64,000 nucleotides of DNA from Limanda limanda. Its lineage: Eukaryota > Chordata > Actinopteri > Pleuronectiformes > Pleuronectidae. The stretch's first letter is position 1; each line of letters starts with the position of its first letter. Where the stretch lies: assembly GCF_963576545.1 (NCBI RefSeq), contig NC_083651.1:18958248-19022247 (forward strand), given 5' to 3'. The notes under the pieces are model-generated. The model searched no databases. It was not told the DNA's origin and saw nothing but the letters and a program-made list of their open reading frames with translations. Position numbers and translations under genes: made by a program. Below are positions 1 to 13,600 of the stretch, one piece after another.

Positions 1-1200
<1,200 letters not shown>

Positions 1201-4200
1201 AGAGACTCCGCCGGGGACGGTGGAAAAGCTCAGGCAAGGCCCTGCCTACTACTGCACCATTTTGTATGATTGACAGGGCAGGAGCACAATTCCTATGTTA
1301 CCTGAGACGGCAGAGTATGGAGGAGATGCACTCACAAAGCTTCACGGATAACAGATCTAGCCACCGAGAAAAAAGACGGAACTTGTCTCGTGGCCGCTTC
1401 CACCCTCCAGTTTGAATCGTCCTATATATTTTCAAGAAGTTGACTCGCTTGACTTGCTGCTCTCACACACACACACACACACACACAAAATGTTTCTAAG
1501 CTCCCGGGACTCTTTCCTAACTGATGGCAATGTTGAATTGCTCATGTCGATTTCCAGTGTGTATGTCATCTGCTTGTCTGTCTGTCACGCAGGTGTTGTC
1601 AAATTGCAACAGCAGGAAAAACAAACCGTAAGCACACTTAACAGCGCTTTTGTTTTTGGGAGGGTTCACACGAGGTTTGAAAGCACTGCAAAGGTGTGTT
1701 TTTGAGTTTCACAACTTCACTCTAAGAGCTTGTTTACAAAATGCGCATCACACACACACGTTTGTCTCCATGATGAAGTCACCTTTAAGACTTGGACGAT
1801 GCTACGCTCACTTTTTATAAACCACTTGTAAAGCCCCCATCACAGTGACTTTATCGATCATCGCACCATCGTTTTAAGTCCTGTCTCTATTGTTGCACCA
1901 CAGGCCGGGTACAGTGATATTGTAAAGTCAGCTGAAGAAGAGAAAAGATGATAACCAGCAAGTATGAAACAAAAAAGACTTTCGGCAGCCCCTTCCGGCT
2001 TAATTGTCGTTATTGTTTTCTCTCAGAGGTCCACATCCTCCAAAATCTCCCCACTAACTAACTGCTTGAACTTGTTATCAAAGCAATTAGCGAGCAGAGA
2101 GCAGCACTGCTATAATTTCCCTTAATCACGGCGTATTCTGCGATAAATCATCCAGCTGGGTTCTCTGGCGCTGCCGCAGCCTGCATGCTGGGTAGCACTC
2201 GACTCGAAACCACCAGACAAAAGGAGGGAATCTGCTTTTGTCTAAATGCTTTTAAGGAGCGTTCGCATGCACGCAGATCGTGTGAGCGTACACAAGCACC
2301 CAATTCATCCACGGCCTAACAGACACAGTGTGTTGATCTGCACCCAGTGAGGCACTTAAACCTATAAGGCTTGTTAAGAAACAAATCGGTTACATTAACC
2401 CACTGCTATACATTACCTAATCAATTTTTAGTTACGCCCCACTACAGAATAGAAAAGCTTATCCACTGTGGCCAGGGTTTAGTTAATATATCGTTTTGAT
2501 ATTTCCCCCCAGACCACAGTGGCCCTCAAGTGGTCCAGTCAGATAGAGAAAGCACCCAAACATCGGCCAAAACATTTTTGTTTTTGAGATGATAAATACT
2601 AGTCATTAATTCAAAGGTGAAATCCAGAAAGCTCGTTCCATTCATCAAGAGAGTTTATTCCATTTCCAGAAAATCCCTTCCCGTTAACCTTTTATACCCC
2701 ATTTCTGGGCGCTGATGGATGGGCTGCTTAATAGCAGCTCCGTGCGCTGTGTAATGAGACAGAAATGAACACAGGGATAAAAGGCTGACGAGCAAAGAGC
2801 TATATTACCTTAAAAGGCAGTAAAAACTAATTTTGGGAAGAATCTCAAAGCCTGCAGAGTCAGCTGCGTGGTCTTTTAACTGCGGCACATGGGTGGTGGA
2901 GGAATTAGAAGTGAAAGGATGTGGGTGGAGTCCAGTCTGAGGTGCAACAGTGGAGACAGAGTCATTGTCATCATTAAGCTACAGTGATTTAGTGTCTTTC
3001 AGTGGGCAAAGACAGGCCTCATCTATCTGGCTTGAGGTCTGCAGACGCATAAAAACCAAACTGACATGTATGGTTTATCAATCACGGCCCCAAAGCTTCA
3101 GACATTTTTGGATGAATAAGAGGTGCTTCATTTATCTTAATTACTTGAAATGCCACATAATTATTCAGCCGTTACATGAATCCCCCCCAAAAAAAGTATT
3201 GGAATTACTTAACTGAGTGGAAGACGGAAATGAGTTAGTCAGCTGACAAGGTCGAGGCATCTCTGCCACCGTCGATGTCTTACTGCTGCTTCTGCTGATA
3301 CACATTCCCAAAGCATGGCCTTTGGCTTCATGCTGCACGGACAGACTTCTTTAAACGCTGCTTTGTTTGAATCCTCCGTGATGGTTTACAGCTTCATTTT
3401 CACTAAAACTAGTCTTTATTTGACCCTTTGACATTCCAGAAACAGCCAGCAGAGTATAAAGGACGAGGGATGTTCAGTCGCTGCTAAAAAATACAGAATC
3501 CAGTTCCCCGATGGCTTTAAAAAGACACATTGTTTAGATAAAAGTAAATTGAGAAACAGCAAAAATCACAAATCCGGGTTCACGGGCAACTTGATCCCTG
3601 TGACATTGTACTGTAAACTTGATCTGATACAGATAAAGTGCTACACTGCTTACAGCTACGGCTGCTCAGCTCAATTTTACAAACAGCTTCTATCAAATAG
3701 ATGTGAACGTAGGAGAGAAAAAAGTGAGATCGTAGGAAAATTACTTTTACTTCTCTCATTGAGAACTAAAGAGGATGAGTGTGGATGTAGATTAACATAC
3801 AGTAAAAGCCTATTGTCTGTTGCCAGAGAGAGGAAGCTGTATTTTTCTTTAAACACATCGTCCATTTCTCCTTGCAAATATGTGAAGCTGCACTGTTTCA
3901 AGGACAAAGGAGCAGTAAACTCTGTCTTTGTTCACTTTCTGCCAAGAAACTTGAGTATTTGTTTCTCTGCGAGTGTCTTTTCAAACGACCCCACGTGTCC
4001 TTGCATCATTTCCACCTCAGGCTTGTACATGGGCATTTCTTCAAGTTGAACCATTCACTCTTTCCACGAGACACCGACTTACTGTAGCTGCAGACTAATG
4101 AAAGATTGTGTTTTTTCCCCTCCTGTTATGTTTTTTCAGCAACAAAACTGTTACATAAAAGTGTGCCTGAACAACACAGAGTTCTATCTGGAATAGGAAG

Positions 4201-6164
4201 AGAGAAACACTGTTATTCTACAATCAATTGTATTAAATTGTGGGGCACCAAGGGTCTGTTCGTGTGGAACTCGTACGTCTTACAATATAGTTTCTATTGC
4301 AGATTTGAAATTTATGTTTGTAAATCAAAAGCATCTTTGATTGTATATGAATACACGCTCACACAGGTTCACCCTGAACTGTACAAGAGACAAAAGGTCC
4401 AAATTTGAAACGGTAAACGACCCCTGGTGCTCCCCATGTTGTTCATATGTAAATATCTTCAAACGTATAATGTGTATTCTGAAATCTGAGTAAAAAAAAA
4501 AAAAAAAGATATAAGAAATGTGTATTCTTCATTGAGACAAAAACTATTTTGTTAAACAGACCTAAAAAGAAGCTGCGATTCGGCAAGTGTTTTTTTTTAT
4601 TATTCGTATTTTTCCTCACTGTGGATTCTGCTGATGCTTCTAGATCCAAACCATGGACTGTACAGAAAGATTAGCATGACTGCTCCCAAAAAGTGAAGCC
4701 AAAGTGTGTTGATCGCCACCTGGTGGCTGGCTGCAGTATAGGTCATTATACCGCCTAAGAGTGTAAGTAAGTGAAAGTACACGTCATTGATTTTTCCTCA
4801 AAGACAGTTTCTGTCAATTTAAGTTGTTCTTATCTCACTGGTGTATGTTCACATGCTCAATTTTCTGCAAGTTTGGTTTCAATTTATAATTTGATGCTAT
4901 AAAAACGTCACGGACGAGAGGTAAGTCTGACTCATGATTGGTCGGGTGTGTGTGTAGGTGGGACTCGATACTGTGGCTTCACACCGCGATCACTACTGCA
5001 CAGACTCTGGCTTAAAACGTGCAGGAGATTTTTGTACAGTCTATGATCAATGCACCTAATTAGAAAAGGCTAACTTCTTCACTTCGAAAGCACCGCAGTT
5101 ACTGTCACCTAAGTGTGTGACCGTGATGTGAGGTGAAATTCATTTGATACTTAAGAGGACACTGCTGAGCAAATCTCTTCAGCCATGTGCAAACTTAACA
5201 GCTGATCTGGGACACAAAAAACCCTTAAGTTCATCTTTACAATGAACAGAACATTTCGGAATAAGTAAAACGGTACAATGTTTTTCCTGGCCCACAGTTC
5301 TCAGGGAGAAAACACCAGGGTTTCATGTGGTTTCTGTAATGCTCAGCCAGTTCAAGGGCATTACTCAAGGGTTCAGTCCTCCATTCCATTTCATTAGGAG
5401 TCGGTCCGGGCTTCTATCTTGTCCACGCTGCTAATTGCCTTCTCCCACCTCCCACCGTGGACAAGGAAAGGGAAGCAATTTTATGCAGCACATTGCAATC
5501 AATAGCAATTAGGTGCATCCCTGACTCATCCCATTGAATTTCATCTTGGGAGATGGCCAGTAGAAGACCTCTTAAAGCGGACATACTGTACCTGCAGACC
5601 AGTGGTGGTGGTGGGGAATGCACACACACACAGACACACTGTTTTGCTTTAAATCACAGCAAGTGCTAAGAGCTGTGACAAAACAATTAATTGCTTTGTT
5701 TTCCTCATTCTACACTTTATATTGAGCGTCCATCGATCTTTTTGGGGACGCTCCCCCTCCATTTGTATCAAACGGGTCTTTTACAATTGGATAACAAGAT
5801 AATTATGTCTTCCGGCTAAAGACGTGCAGATTTTGGAAATCACAAAGATGTGGATGTTGTTATGGTGAGGAGGAGTGAGTATTAAAAAAATGTATTTCCA
5901 ACTGTTACCAGAGCTTTGAGACCGGGTGAGAAACTCAGAGTAGATTGCTCAGTCAGTTCTTGTGGTTTGATGAATCTCATCCGGATCATTCACTCTCAGT
6001 GTTTCTTTAACCGACGAGGGGAAAAACCTACACAATGGATCCACAGCATCCAGATATCAGATGCATCAACCAGCCTAGTTACTTAGTCGTGTAACACACA
6101 ATGTTACATGTTCCACAAAAAGCAAAGAGCTTTTTTGGGACAAAAATACATTTGGTTTATATTT
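1201..6164 (+). other. vwc2l 3' UTR and vwc2l-bard1 intergenic region
   Basis: No supported gene was found. The vwc2l 3' UTR must start at 1201, but I could not find a convincing polyadenylation signal to end it. Visible content is a CA repeat at 1464-1487, an A run at 4492-4507 and moderately AT-rich unique-looking sequence. The open frames here (for example 3549-4049 on the + strand) show no recognisable domain, and nearby AG/GT signals do not form a gene model. Confidence 0.6.
1464..1487. repeat. (CA)n microsatellite
   Basis: About twelve CA units lie in the likely vwc2l 3' UTR. Confidence 0.95.
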
Positions 6165-6192
6165 GTGGTTCCCAACCATTTCCACTTATGAG

Positions 6193-6995
6193 TAGGGTTG
6201 CAAAATTCCGGGAATATTCAAAGTGGGAAACTTTCCATTGGAATTAACGGGAATATACGGGAATTAACGGGAATAAACTGGAAATGTTGTGGGTAATTTA
6301 TACTAACTGTATTTACCTTGTCATATACAGACATAAATATAAACATTTTGTTTTGTTATAGGCTGATTTGAGCCCTGAAGAAACTTTGGGCACTTGTTTC
6401 ATTCTCAACATAGGTCTTTACACAGTATTTGCAAATGTACACAGCCTTTCCTTCTACATTGGATGGGGTGAAATGTCTCCACACATGAGATTGTTCTGTA
6501 GAATAAGATGAGAAAAAAGTTTGTAAAAAAAAACACTAATGCAATGCCAGAGATATAAATAGTTAGCCAAACTATTGGAATCGTCTGTAAACATATTTTA
6601 CAATTGATGGATTAATGAATGGAAATAGGCTAGATGAACAGATGAACAATCCTCAATCAGCATGCTAATATGTTTTCCCCAGTAATATCATGGAAACTTA
6701 CCTGACTCGTCCTGCACACTACAGCAGGCCTCAATAGCCCTGCTGTAGTGTGCAGGATGCTGGGAGTTATCTGTGCATGTGATGGAAGAATGCACAGTGG
6801 AGGGTTGAAATTCAATGTGCAGTGTGTGCTGCATTCCATACATCTTTAAAATAGAGTTTTGAATGATGTTTTTATTGCTCAGCGTTTAATTTGCGAAGTT
6901 TTGTTTTTTTCAAAATTCCCAAAATTCCCCAGCTAAACTTCCCATGGAAAGTTTCCAGAAATTTACCGGAAACTTTCCGCCCCTTTGCAACCCTA
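6193..6995. mobile_element. hAT-like nonautonomous DNA transposon (803 bp)
   Basis: A perfect 12-bp terminal inverted repeat, TAGGGTTGCAAA, lies at 6193-6204 and is complemented at 6984-6995. It is flanked by 8-bp direct repeats, cttatgag at 6185-6192 and cttatgac at 6996-7003 (7 of 8 identical), as expected for hAT insertion. The left subterminal region has two direct copies of gaattaacgggaata (6241-6255, 6261-6275). The interior has a perfect 18-bp hairpin at 6711-6756. No transposase frame is present, so it must have been moved by an element elsewhere. Confidence 0.85.
6711..6756. repeat. perfect 18-bp inverted repeat (hairpin) inside hAT element
   Basis: The arm at 6711-6728 (starting cctgcacactac) is exactly complementary to 6739-6756, with a 10-base loop. 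Pairing continues outward for a few more bases with one wobble. Confidence 0.9.
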
Positions 6996-7210
6996 CTTAT
7001 GACCCCTAAAATTATTGAGTGTTTTAACTGAGAGTCCTTGTCACACATGGCATCATTGTTACAAGTCATAAAAGGTAACTACCCAACTTTTTACTAAATC
7101 TCACCCTAACCAGGAAGGCCTCTGTCTGGGAAACACTGGTTTAAAATTTCAAACTCTTGGCTCTTGAAAAAAAATATTGCAAGCATAAACTTTACAAGGT
7201 ACATTATTGT

Positions 7211-7216
7211 TTTATT
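7211..7216 (-). promoter_or_regulatory. bard1: bard1 polyadenylation signal AATAAA
   Basis: The + strand TTTATT reads AATAAA on the - strand, 122 bases past the bard1 stop codon. It is the nearest canonical hexamer in a correct position and predicts a 3' UTR of only about 150 bases. Confidence 0.6.
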
Positions 7217-7337
7217 TTAGTGTTTTGATTTACATCAACTTCATCACCAGATATTTAAAAAGCAAAACCCGCATTATGACTGTGCTTTAATGACAGTGAC
7301 AGTAAAAGAAAAGATCATTTAACATGTAAAAAAGTGG

Positions 7338-7679
7338 TTATATTTGAGGCTCCGGCACAGGGAGGAGCTGGAAGGCTGCGATGCAGTCGATAATCCAGCT
7401 GGAGGGAGCCGACCATACCTTCCCCCGTCTCACCACTGCCGGCTTGTGAGGGCCCTGGGGGTCGAAGATGATGTACTGGGTGCAGAGGGCCTGGTCCGAG
7501 CCCGGCAGGGCGTGGTAGGCCGCTGCGCTCAGGGTTTGCGTCACGTCGCTGTCGGGCTTGGGCTGTCGGCTCAGCAGCTGACCTCCTCCCTCCCGCAGCA
7601 GCTTGGAGAGCTTGTCTTTGGTCGGCGCCTTAAAGGAGCCCAGCAGGAAGAAGAAGCATCCATCGAAGAGCGGGGGGAG
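7338..7679 (-). CDS. bard1: bard1 exon 11 (BRCT2, stop)
   Basis: This encodes residues 685-797, from [17 protein letters not shown] through the GGGQLLSR turn to [14 protein letters not shown], followed by TAA at 7338-7340. The acceptor is ctcttgtag. Confidence 0.96.
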   Translation of the reverse strand, partial: LPPLFDGCFFFLLGSFKAPTKDKLSKLLREGGGQLLSRQPKPDSDVTQTLSAAAYHALPGSDQALCTQYIIFDPQGPHKPAVVRRGKVWSAPSSWIIDCIAAFQLLPVPEPQI

Positions 7680-10600
7680 CTACAAGAGACAATGTTTGGA
7701 AAGAAGAAATTCAAGCATTAATGGAAATTTGGCAATTTTTCCACAACCTTACCAAACAAACACTTCCTTGTGCATCACGGCTGAGAAAGGACATTTATCT
7801 GATGTGTTATCTTCATCCATCGAAGCATAGCTACAGTCGGCCTGAGGATCCAACCTCAGTCCTTATTAGAACAGTGACAGAAGGAGTAAAGTCCCCTTTT
7901 GTTTATGAGGAAAACTAATTTCTATGACACTAAATCTAGCCTCTCATATTACCCAGAGTCAGTGTGGACGCTTCGTGTTTACTTCTTTACGGCGGAGCCA
8001 AAGACATCTTTATCGCACCGCTCTCAGTAGCACTAAGCACTGGTGTTTAAAGCAGCAGTGAATTCACTTTCATTCACAGCAACTCCACTGCTTTGGGTTG
8101 AAAATTGGATTTCAAGTGAGACGTCTCTTTGATCACACTTTGGTTTGATTCCTGTTTTTTTGTGATTAGGATTGATGTTATTTGTTGTTCCTTTCTTTAA
8201 CATTTTATTCGATCAAGAAGGAGGAGAACAGACGAAACTAACAAACAACTAAGAAAACAACAATGGGAACATTTCAATCTACAACTGACAGTTTTTATCA
8301 CGCAAACAACAGACATTCTGCGGGCTGTGTCTGGAGCAATGAGAAGTTTCCCCTTCACACATGTGATGCCTGCTGCACAACAGAGGGTTTTAACTGTATC
8401 TGATTGTGGGAGACCACTGGTCAGCACGGTCTTCCTGGCTTTTGTGCTCACTTGATCAATTGTACGTTCCTTTCAGATTACACCAGTATCCCTGATGTCA
8501 AATCCTCAATATAAAACATGTTAGATATTTCCAGGAGGATCCGATTCAGTCTGTGACGTTAAGATTATGTCTGTAAGCCTCTCGCACTACAGGATCATTT
8601 GACCAGATAATCTGGTCCGAATCAGCTCCTTAACGAAAACGGCCCCTCAGAGAATTTCCTGTTGTCTGCTGATGCCTGTGGCACGAGAGGCTTATCAGCC
8701 TGATTTCGGTTCCATGTCAGACACTATCTCATACTAGATATATTCTTGTTTGGTTCAGGCCAGTGGGGGTGTCTGGGATAAGCGTCCAGGAGCCATGCTA
8801 TGGAAGTGAATGTACAGTGGTGTTCAAACCCAGTGTCAGACTTTGGACCACAATGTACTCTGCAGGAATGGCAGCATTTTGTTCACAGCACAAAGTGGAC
8901 GTCATCTACACTTTGAATTCTCCAGACATTACACAGACCTTGTGCTGAAGAGCTGGTGGAGCAACTACAGATAATGTCCAGTCCAGCTGATTCAGACATT
9001 TTGCACTGAGCTCTGGGTCAGGCAACAAATACTAAGCACAATATAATGTAGAAATGTTTGTGTCCGTGTGTCCATATAAAACAGCAATGGCAGCTGGATC
9101 CCTACATTTGGTTAACACTTCTACATTTAATTACAAGTTTGCAGCTACATTTTGCACCAACCTACTACTTCTTATATTCTCGTCTGGACAGAGAGATTTT
9201 TTGAAAAGAAGATTGTGTGGACACAGATGTTTTTATACTGAGGGTTAAATATCCGTTTGAAACAATATATGCAGTTGTGCAGAACTGGCATAAGAAGAGG
9301 CACATGTCTGTCCGTTTGTCTTTGTCAGTGTGTGTCTGTGCCCCCTCTGCCATCTAGACAAAGCAGATGTGTGGGTGATTTTCAAACCCACAATTCTGAA
9401 TTGGCCTGAATTCCTTCGTGTTTTAGCTTCATCTGGAGTTGTTGTCTTTCTGGAAAACAACTCCTCCAAAGTTGCAGATCTCTCGCAGACTGCAGGAGCT
9501 TTTCCTCCAGGATGGTGCAGTGTTCATTTCACTCTCTATCCCAACAAATCTTAAATCCCCAAAAGATGATCATGCAAACACTCGGCTCCGACGTGGGGAC
9601 AGTGTGTTTCTGCTGATGTATATTGTTTGGATGACACCTCAGGTATTGTCAAAACAGCCTGCCTTCCCTTATCGGTGCTTTTCTGTACTTTCTGCATCTA
9701 TTCCTGTCCAAGCTGGCACATTTAATGACGTATGTGCTGCTGAACAATGAGCACGCACCACTGCCTGAAAAAAACAACAACAAAAAAACACAGTTGTCTC
9801 CCAAGGACACAAGGCTCAAGACAATCAATATTTTTCTCTTTCCCCAACAGGATTTGTTTGTTTGTGTGTGATTTACCAGGCTACATCTGTTTAGGCGACT
9901 GCGCTGGGGGCCTTCTCCCGCTTCGTGCTCCGTTTCGGGCATCCACTCGCCTGCCTGCAGAGACGCCTCCACCCCTGACATCGAAGAGAAGGAGAGAGAG
10001 AAAAAAATAAATAAAGCTACAGCTAATTATGTTGATTTGAGAGAGGGTGACAAGGCAATTGCAAATGGAGGATGACAAAGCTTGTGTCTGTTTCATTACA
10101 ACGAGTCGGAAGATTTCAACTTCTGGCAAAGCTGCGGTTGTTGACAGCGAAGATGCCCACAGCAAGATGGAGTTAATGATGCAACCCGCGTTTTAAGTAG
10201 CTTGAGCTTAAGCAGAAATCGAACGTCATCTATTTCTGTCTCCAGAGGTTTTACGGAGTCACAGTGGAACTGTGCGGCAGTCAGCATCACCACTTTTTCT
10301 GAGTTAGAAAAGAACCTTTTGTTCTCTATTCTTGAGAAAAGCGTCTCTAAAGACAGGAAACTTTTTTTTTTTTTTAAGTTTAGGAAGATGTGGAGAAGGG
10401 ATCACACACTTTAACGATCCCGTCACTGTCCCAGATAAGAGGTTTCTGAACGTGACAAAGATAGCGCTGCTCGCAGTAATCAGAATCATGTCGCGAGTGT
10501 CTAAAAACAAACCCAAACTCAGATTTGAATTGCAAATCCAGATTCGGGTTCTCATAGATCGGAGCATGATGCCCGGCTTGAAAGGAAACTTGCGGTGCAG

Positions 10601-13600
10601 ACATTTCTCACATTTCAAACCGTGACAGATACAAACTGTTCCGCGGGCCCTAATACAAGGTATCTACATATCTACGTTTCGACACACTTACATAACCTTG
10701 TAATTCATCACATCTTCAGTTGCAGTTTAGTGTTCAACACTATAGCTTCCAGTGGCAAGATATAGTCACACGAACAGATTAGGGTAAATGTGTGTGTGTG
10801 TGTGCGCTCACTGTCACAATACAGCCTATTCGTGAAATAGACAATTACACACATGTATAGAGTCGTGGGAGGGAGGGGTGGAGTGCAATTACGTTTCTTC
10901 ATCCCCCTTAATTACAGCTTTCATTTACTGGGTCTGTGCCAGAGACTTGGGCAGAGAGGAAGGGCGATATTGGGGTTAATCGCTCCGGACGCCTGTGCTT
11001 AGTGCTTAGCAGTCATTAGCATATTAGCTAATTACCTTCATATAGACTGAAAGCAGAACATATCTCAAACCTATTCCTTCCTGAGTCGGTAAACGAGTGA
11101 ACGGCCAGACGAACCCACTTCCTGGATTAATCATGAGGCCGGGTGGAACTGTGATCTCATTGTGAAGACAATCACTGGAGAACAGAGTTTGACGATATGG
11201 AAGTTTGAAGTCAAACACTGACACTTTGGCATCGAGACCGGAGAAACAAAGCTTGTTCTTTCTTGACAGGCAGTATCCTGAAAACCATTGTCATGCGTCT
11301 CAAGAAATGCACAAACAAGTATTCAGGGATGCACAGCAGCAAAATAGACACAGTGGAAACCTGAGTCAGTCAGTCTCGAGCAGTGCTGTGTGTGGGTCTC
11401 TGAAAAAAACAGCTACAACTTGTGTGTTAAGCAGGATTCATCCCTGGGTCAAAAGTGGGAGAAGCAGTGAAAAACCACACAGTGCAGGGACACTGTCCTT
11501 TTACAAATTAGGAGAATTAAGGGAAAAGAGGAAGAAATATTGTAATTAAAGAAATGCAATTTTCCTTTTCTTTGAGATAAAAAGATCAAACTCACTTCAT
11601 GTACGTGCAATAATTGTGCGTTCATGTGGAGTTGGAATAATCGGAAAACGGAGAAAATACATGGTACAAGAGTCATCCCTTAAAAAACAATTAACATAAT
11701 TTTACAATCAGCTCTAAATTGTAGCTTTTAATGTGAACTTGTGAATTTCACTTGTTTCTGAGGCACAATCAGAATCAGAATTTGGTGACCCAACTGTAAG
11801 ACTCAATGTATTTCTGTTTGAGTACAGCTTCAACAAGTGAGATGAAACATCAGATGTGTGGATGTGGAGTTATTCTCCTCCTCATTTTCTAAGCTGGACT
11901 GAACATGTCTCCAGCTCGAGCATTGAGACTAATATCCATCTTCTGATCTCACTCTCTGAAATCCAATAAGTGCATTTCCCAAAATGTTCCATAATGGAGA
12001 AAACAATTTCAATCAATGTTTGATGTTTAATGAAAGCTTAGTTGAGGCTTTTAGCTGGGAAGGAGCCCCATTAGGAAGGAGGGGGTTTATTTTAATGATG
12101 GATTTCAAATATAACACCGAAGCGGCTTTTCCAAAGAGAAAATACATTTCAATGAAACAGAAGACCAAGCAGAAGGCTGATGAGGAGGTAAGACAGGGCC
12201 TGGCCCGGCTGACAGCGATGGCGTATAAAGGCAGGTGACAGTGAGAACTCGTACACATACGCAAGGCTGGAGACAGATAGGACGGCACAGTGACTGTCGC
12301 GAGGGAGACAAGCTGTGTCAAGTGCTCACCCTGCGTGGAGAAAGAAGAAGAAGAAGAAGGGGAGGGGCACAATATGGTCCAATCATAAAATCCTATGCAG
12401 GGAAACAACCACATACTTCAACAAACACATCTGAAGCTGAAGTGTCTTACCGGCAGAGAGTGTGTGTGGAATTTTACTCCACAAACTCGCAGTGAGGAGC
12501 CCACCAAGGTAGCAGAAAACTCTTTGACAACAAGCCACGTTCCACTTCCCCCGCAGCTGACTTTCTCCAAATATGTGCTTGTTGACTTGGTTTCAACAAT
12601 GCCACAGAGACCGGCTGAGAATAATCAAAAATGTTTTCATCTTGGCACGACTCAAACATGAAAATAGAGCGAGCCATCTTTTCATCGCCAGCGATATTGA
12701 AGCCTTGATCCCTTGTCACACGCCTGCTCTATTTGGCCGTCAGACATGTAAGCAGGTGTGTAGAAACACACACACACACACGCAACGGCAGCAGCAGGAA
12801 CAGATAATTTACCTGAAAATTACCTGTGGCAAGTGGTTCTTTTAAGATATTCATCTGGGGATATTCTCTATAATACTGCTAACCACAATGTTTTTTTTTA
12901 AGATAAAAAATATTGTGTTTAGCAGTTTCCATTCCAAACATAGCACAAGATTTAATCTGAGAGGTTACACATCTCAGAGAGTTATCATATCCCTCAACAC
13001 AACCAGGTAAACATCCAATTCATAAAAGTGTTGCCATGGTTCTAATAAAGGTTGGATGTCTACGTGACAAACGTCATAATACAACTCCATAGAAACACAT
13101 TCTGAGCTGCAGCCAGATACATTTTGCAAAATAGTTTGTGCAAATTCCATTTGTTCTACACTGGTTACAATAATTTTAATACTGGTTAAACACAGTACTA
13201 CACTATGACAGGAGTCTAGATTACTGCACCAAATATAAAGTCAAAGGCAGATGGAGCTCTACTCTGTGACTAGAGATGAATGACTGAGTAAATACAAATG
13301 TAAAATTATAAGTAGCAGACAGACAATAACTTGAGAACCTGATAAGATGTGCAGCGTTTTAAGAACATATTTCCTTTTGCCACTGCAGCACAAAATAGTT
13401 CCCAACCTCTTGGTTAAGAAGATAGTCACCAAAGCGTTACTTCTGTTTTAGTAGTTAGTGTCTATGAGGAATTGAAAGTACAACATTCAACTGTAATGTA
13501 TAGGAGCCTTTACAGAGCAGCACAAATCATTTACATTCAAGTCTTAAGGCTAAGCTAAGCTAAACAGCTGCTGCTATTAGAATCCTATTTGCAGATGAGG

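Larger units (their letters stand above)
6165..7140. mobile_element. older hAT-like (Charlie-type) repeat split by a nested insertion
   Basis: The left part reads gtggttcccaacc near 6167-6181 and the right part ends with gggaaacactgg near 7129-7140, approximately inverted copies of each other. The GTGGTTCCCAACC type of end is common in old vertebrate hAT repeats. Removing the 6193-6995 element and one target copy restores a continuous sequence reading ttccacttatgacccc. Borders are approximate. Confidence 0.5.

Noticed and set aside
3549..4049. A 166-codon + strand frame in the intergenic region
   Set aside because: No recognisable domain, AT-rich composition and no coherent exon neighbours or promoter.
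7344..7721. A 125-codon + strand frame
   Set aside because: It is the antisense of bard1 exon 11, which has a clear BRCT domain on the - strand; GC-rich coding DNA commonly leaves open antisense frames.
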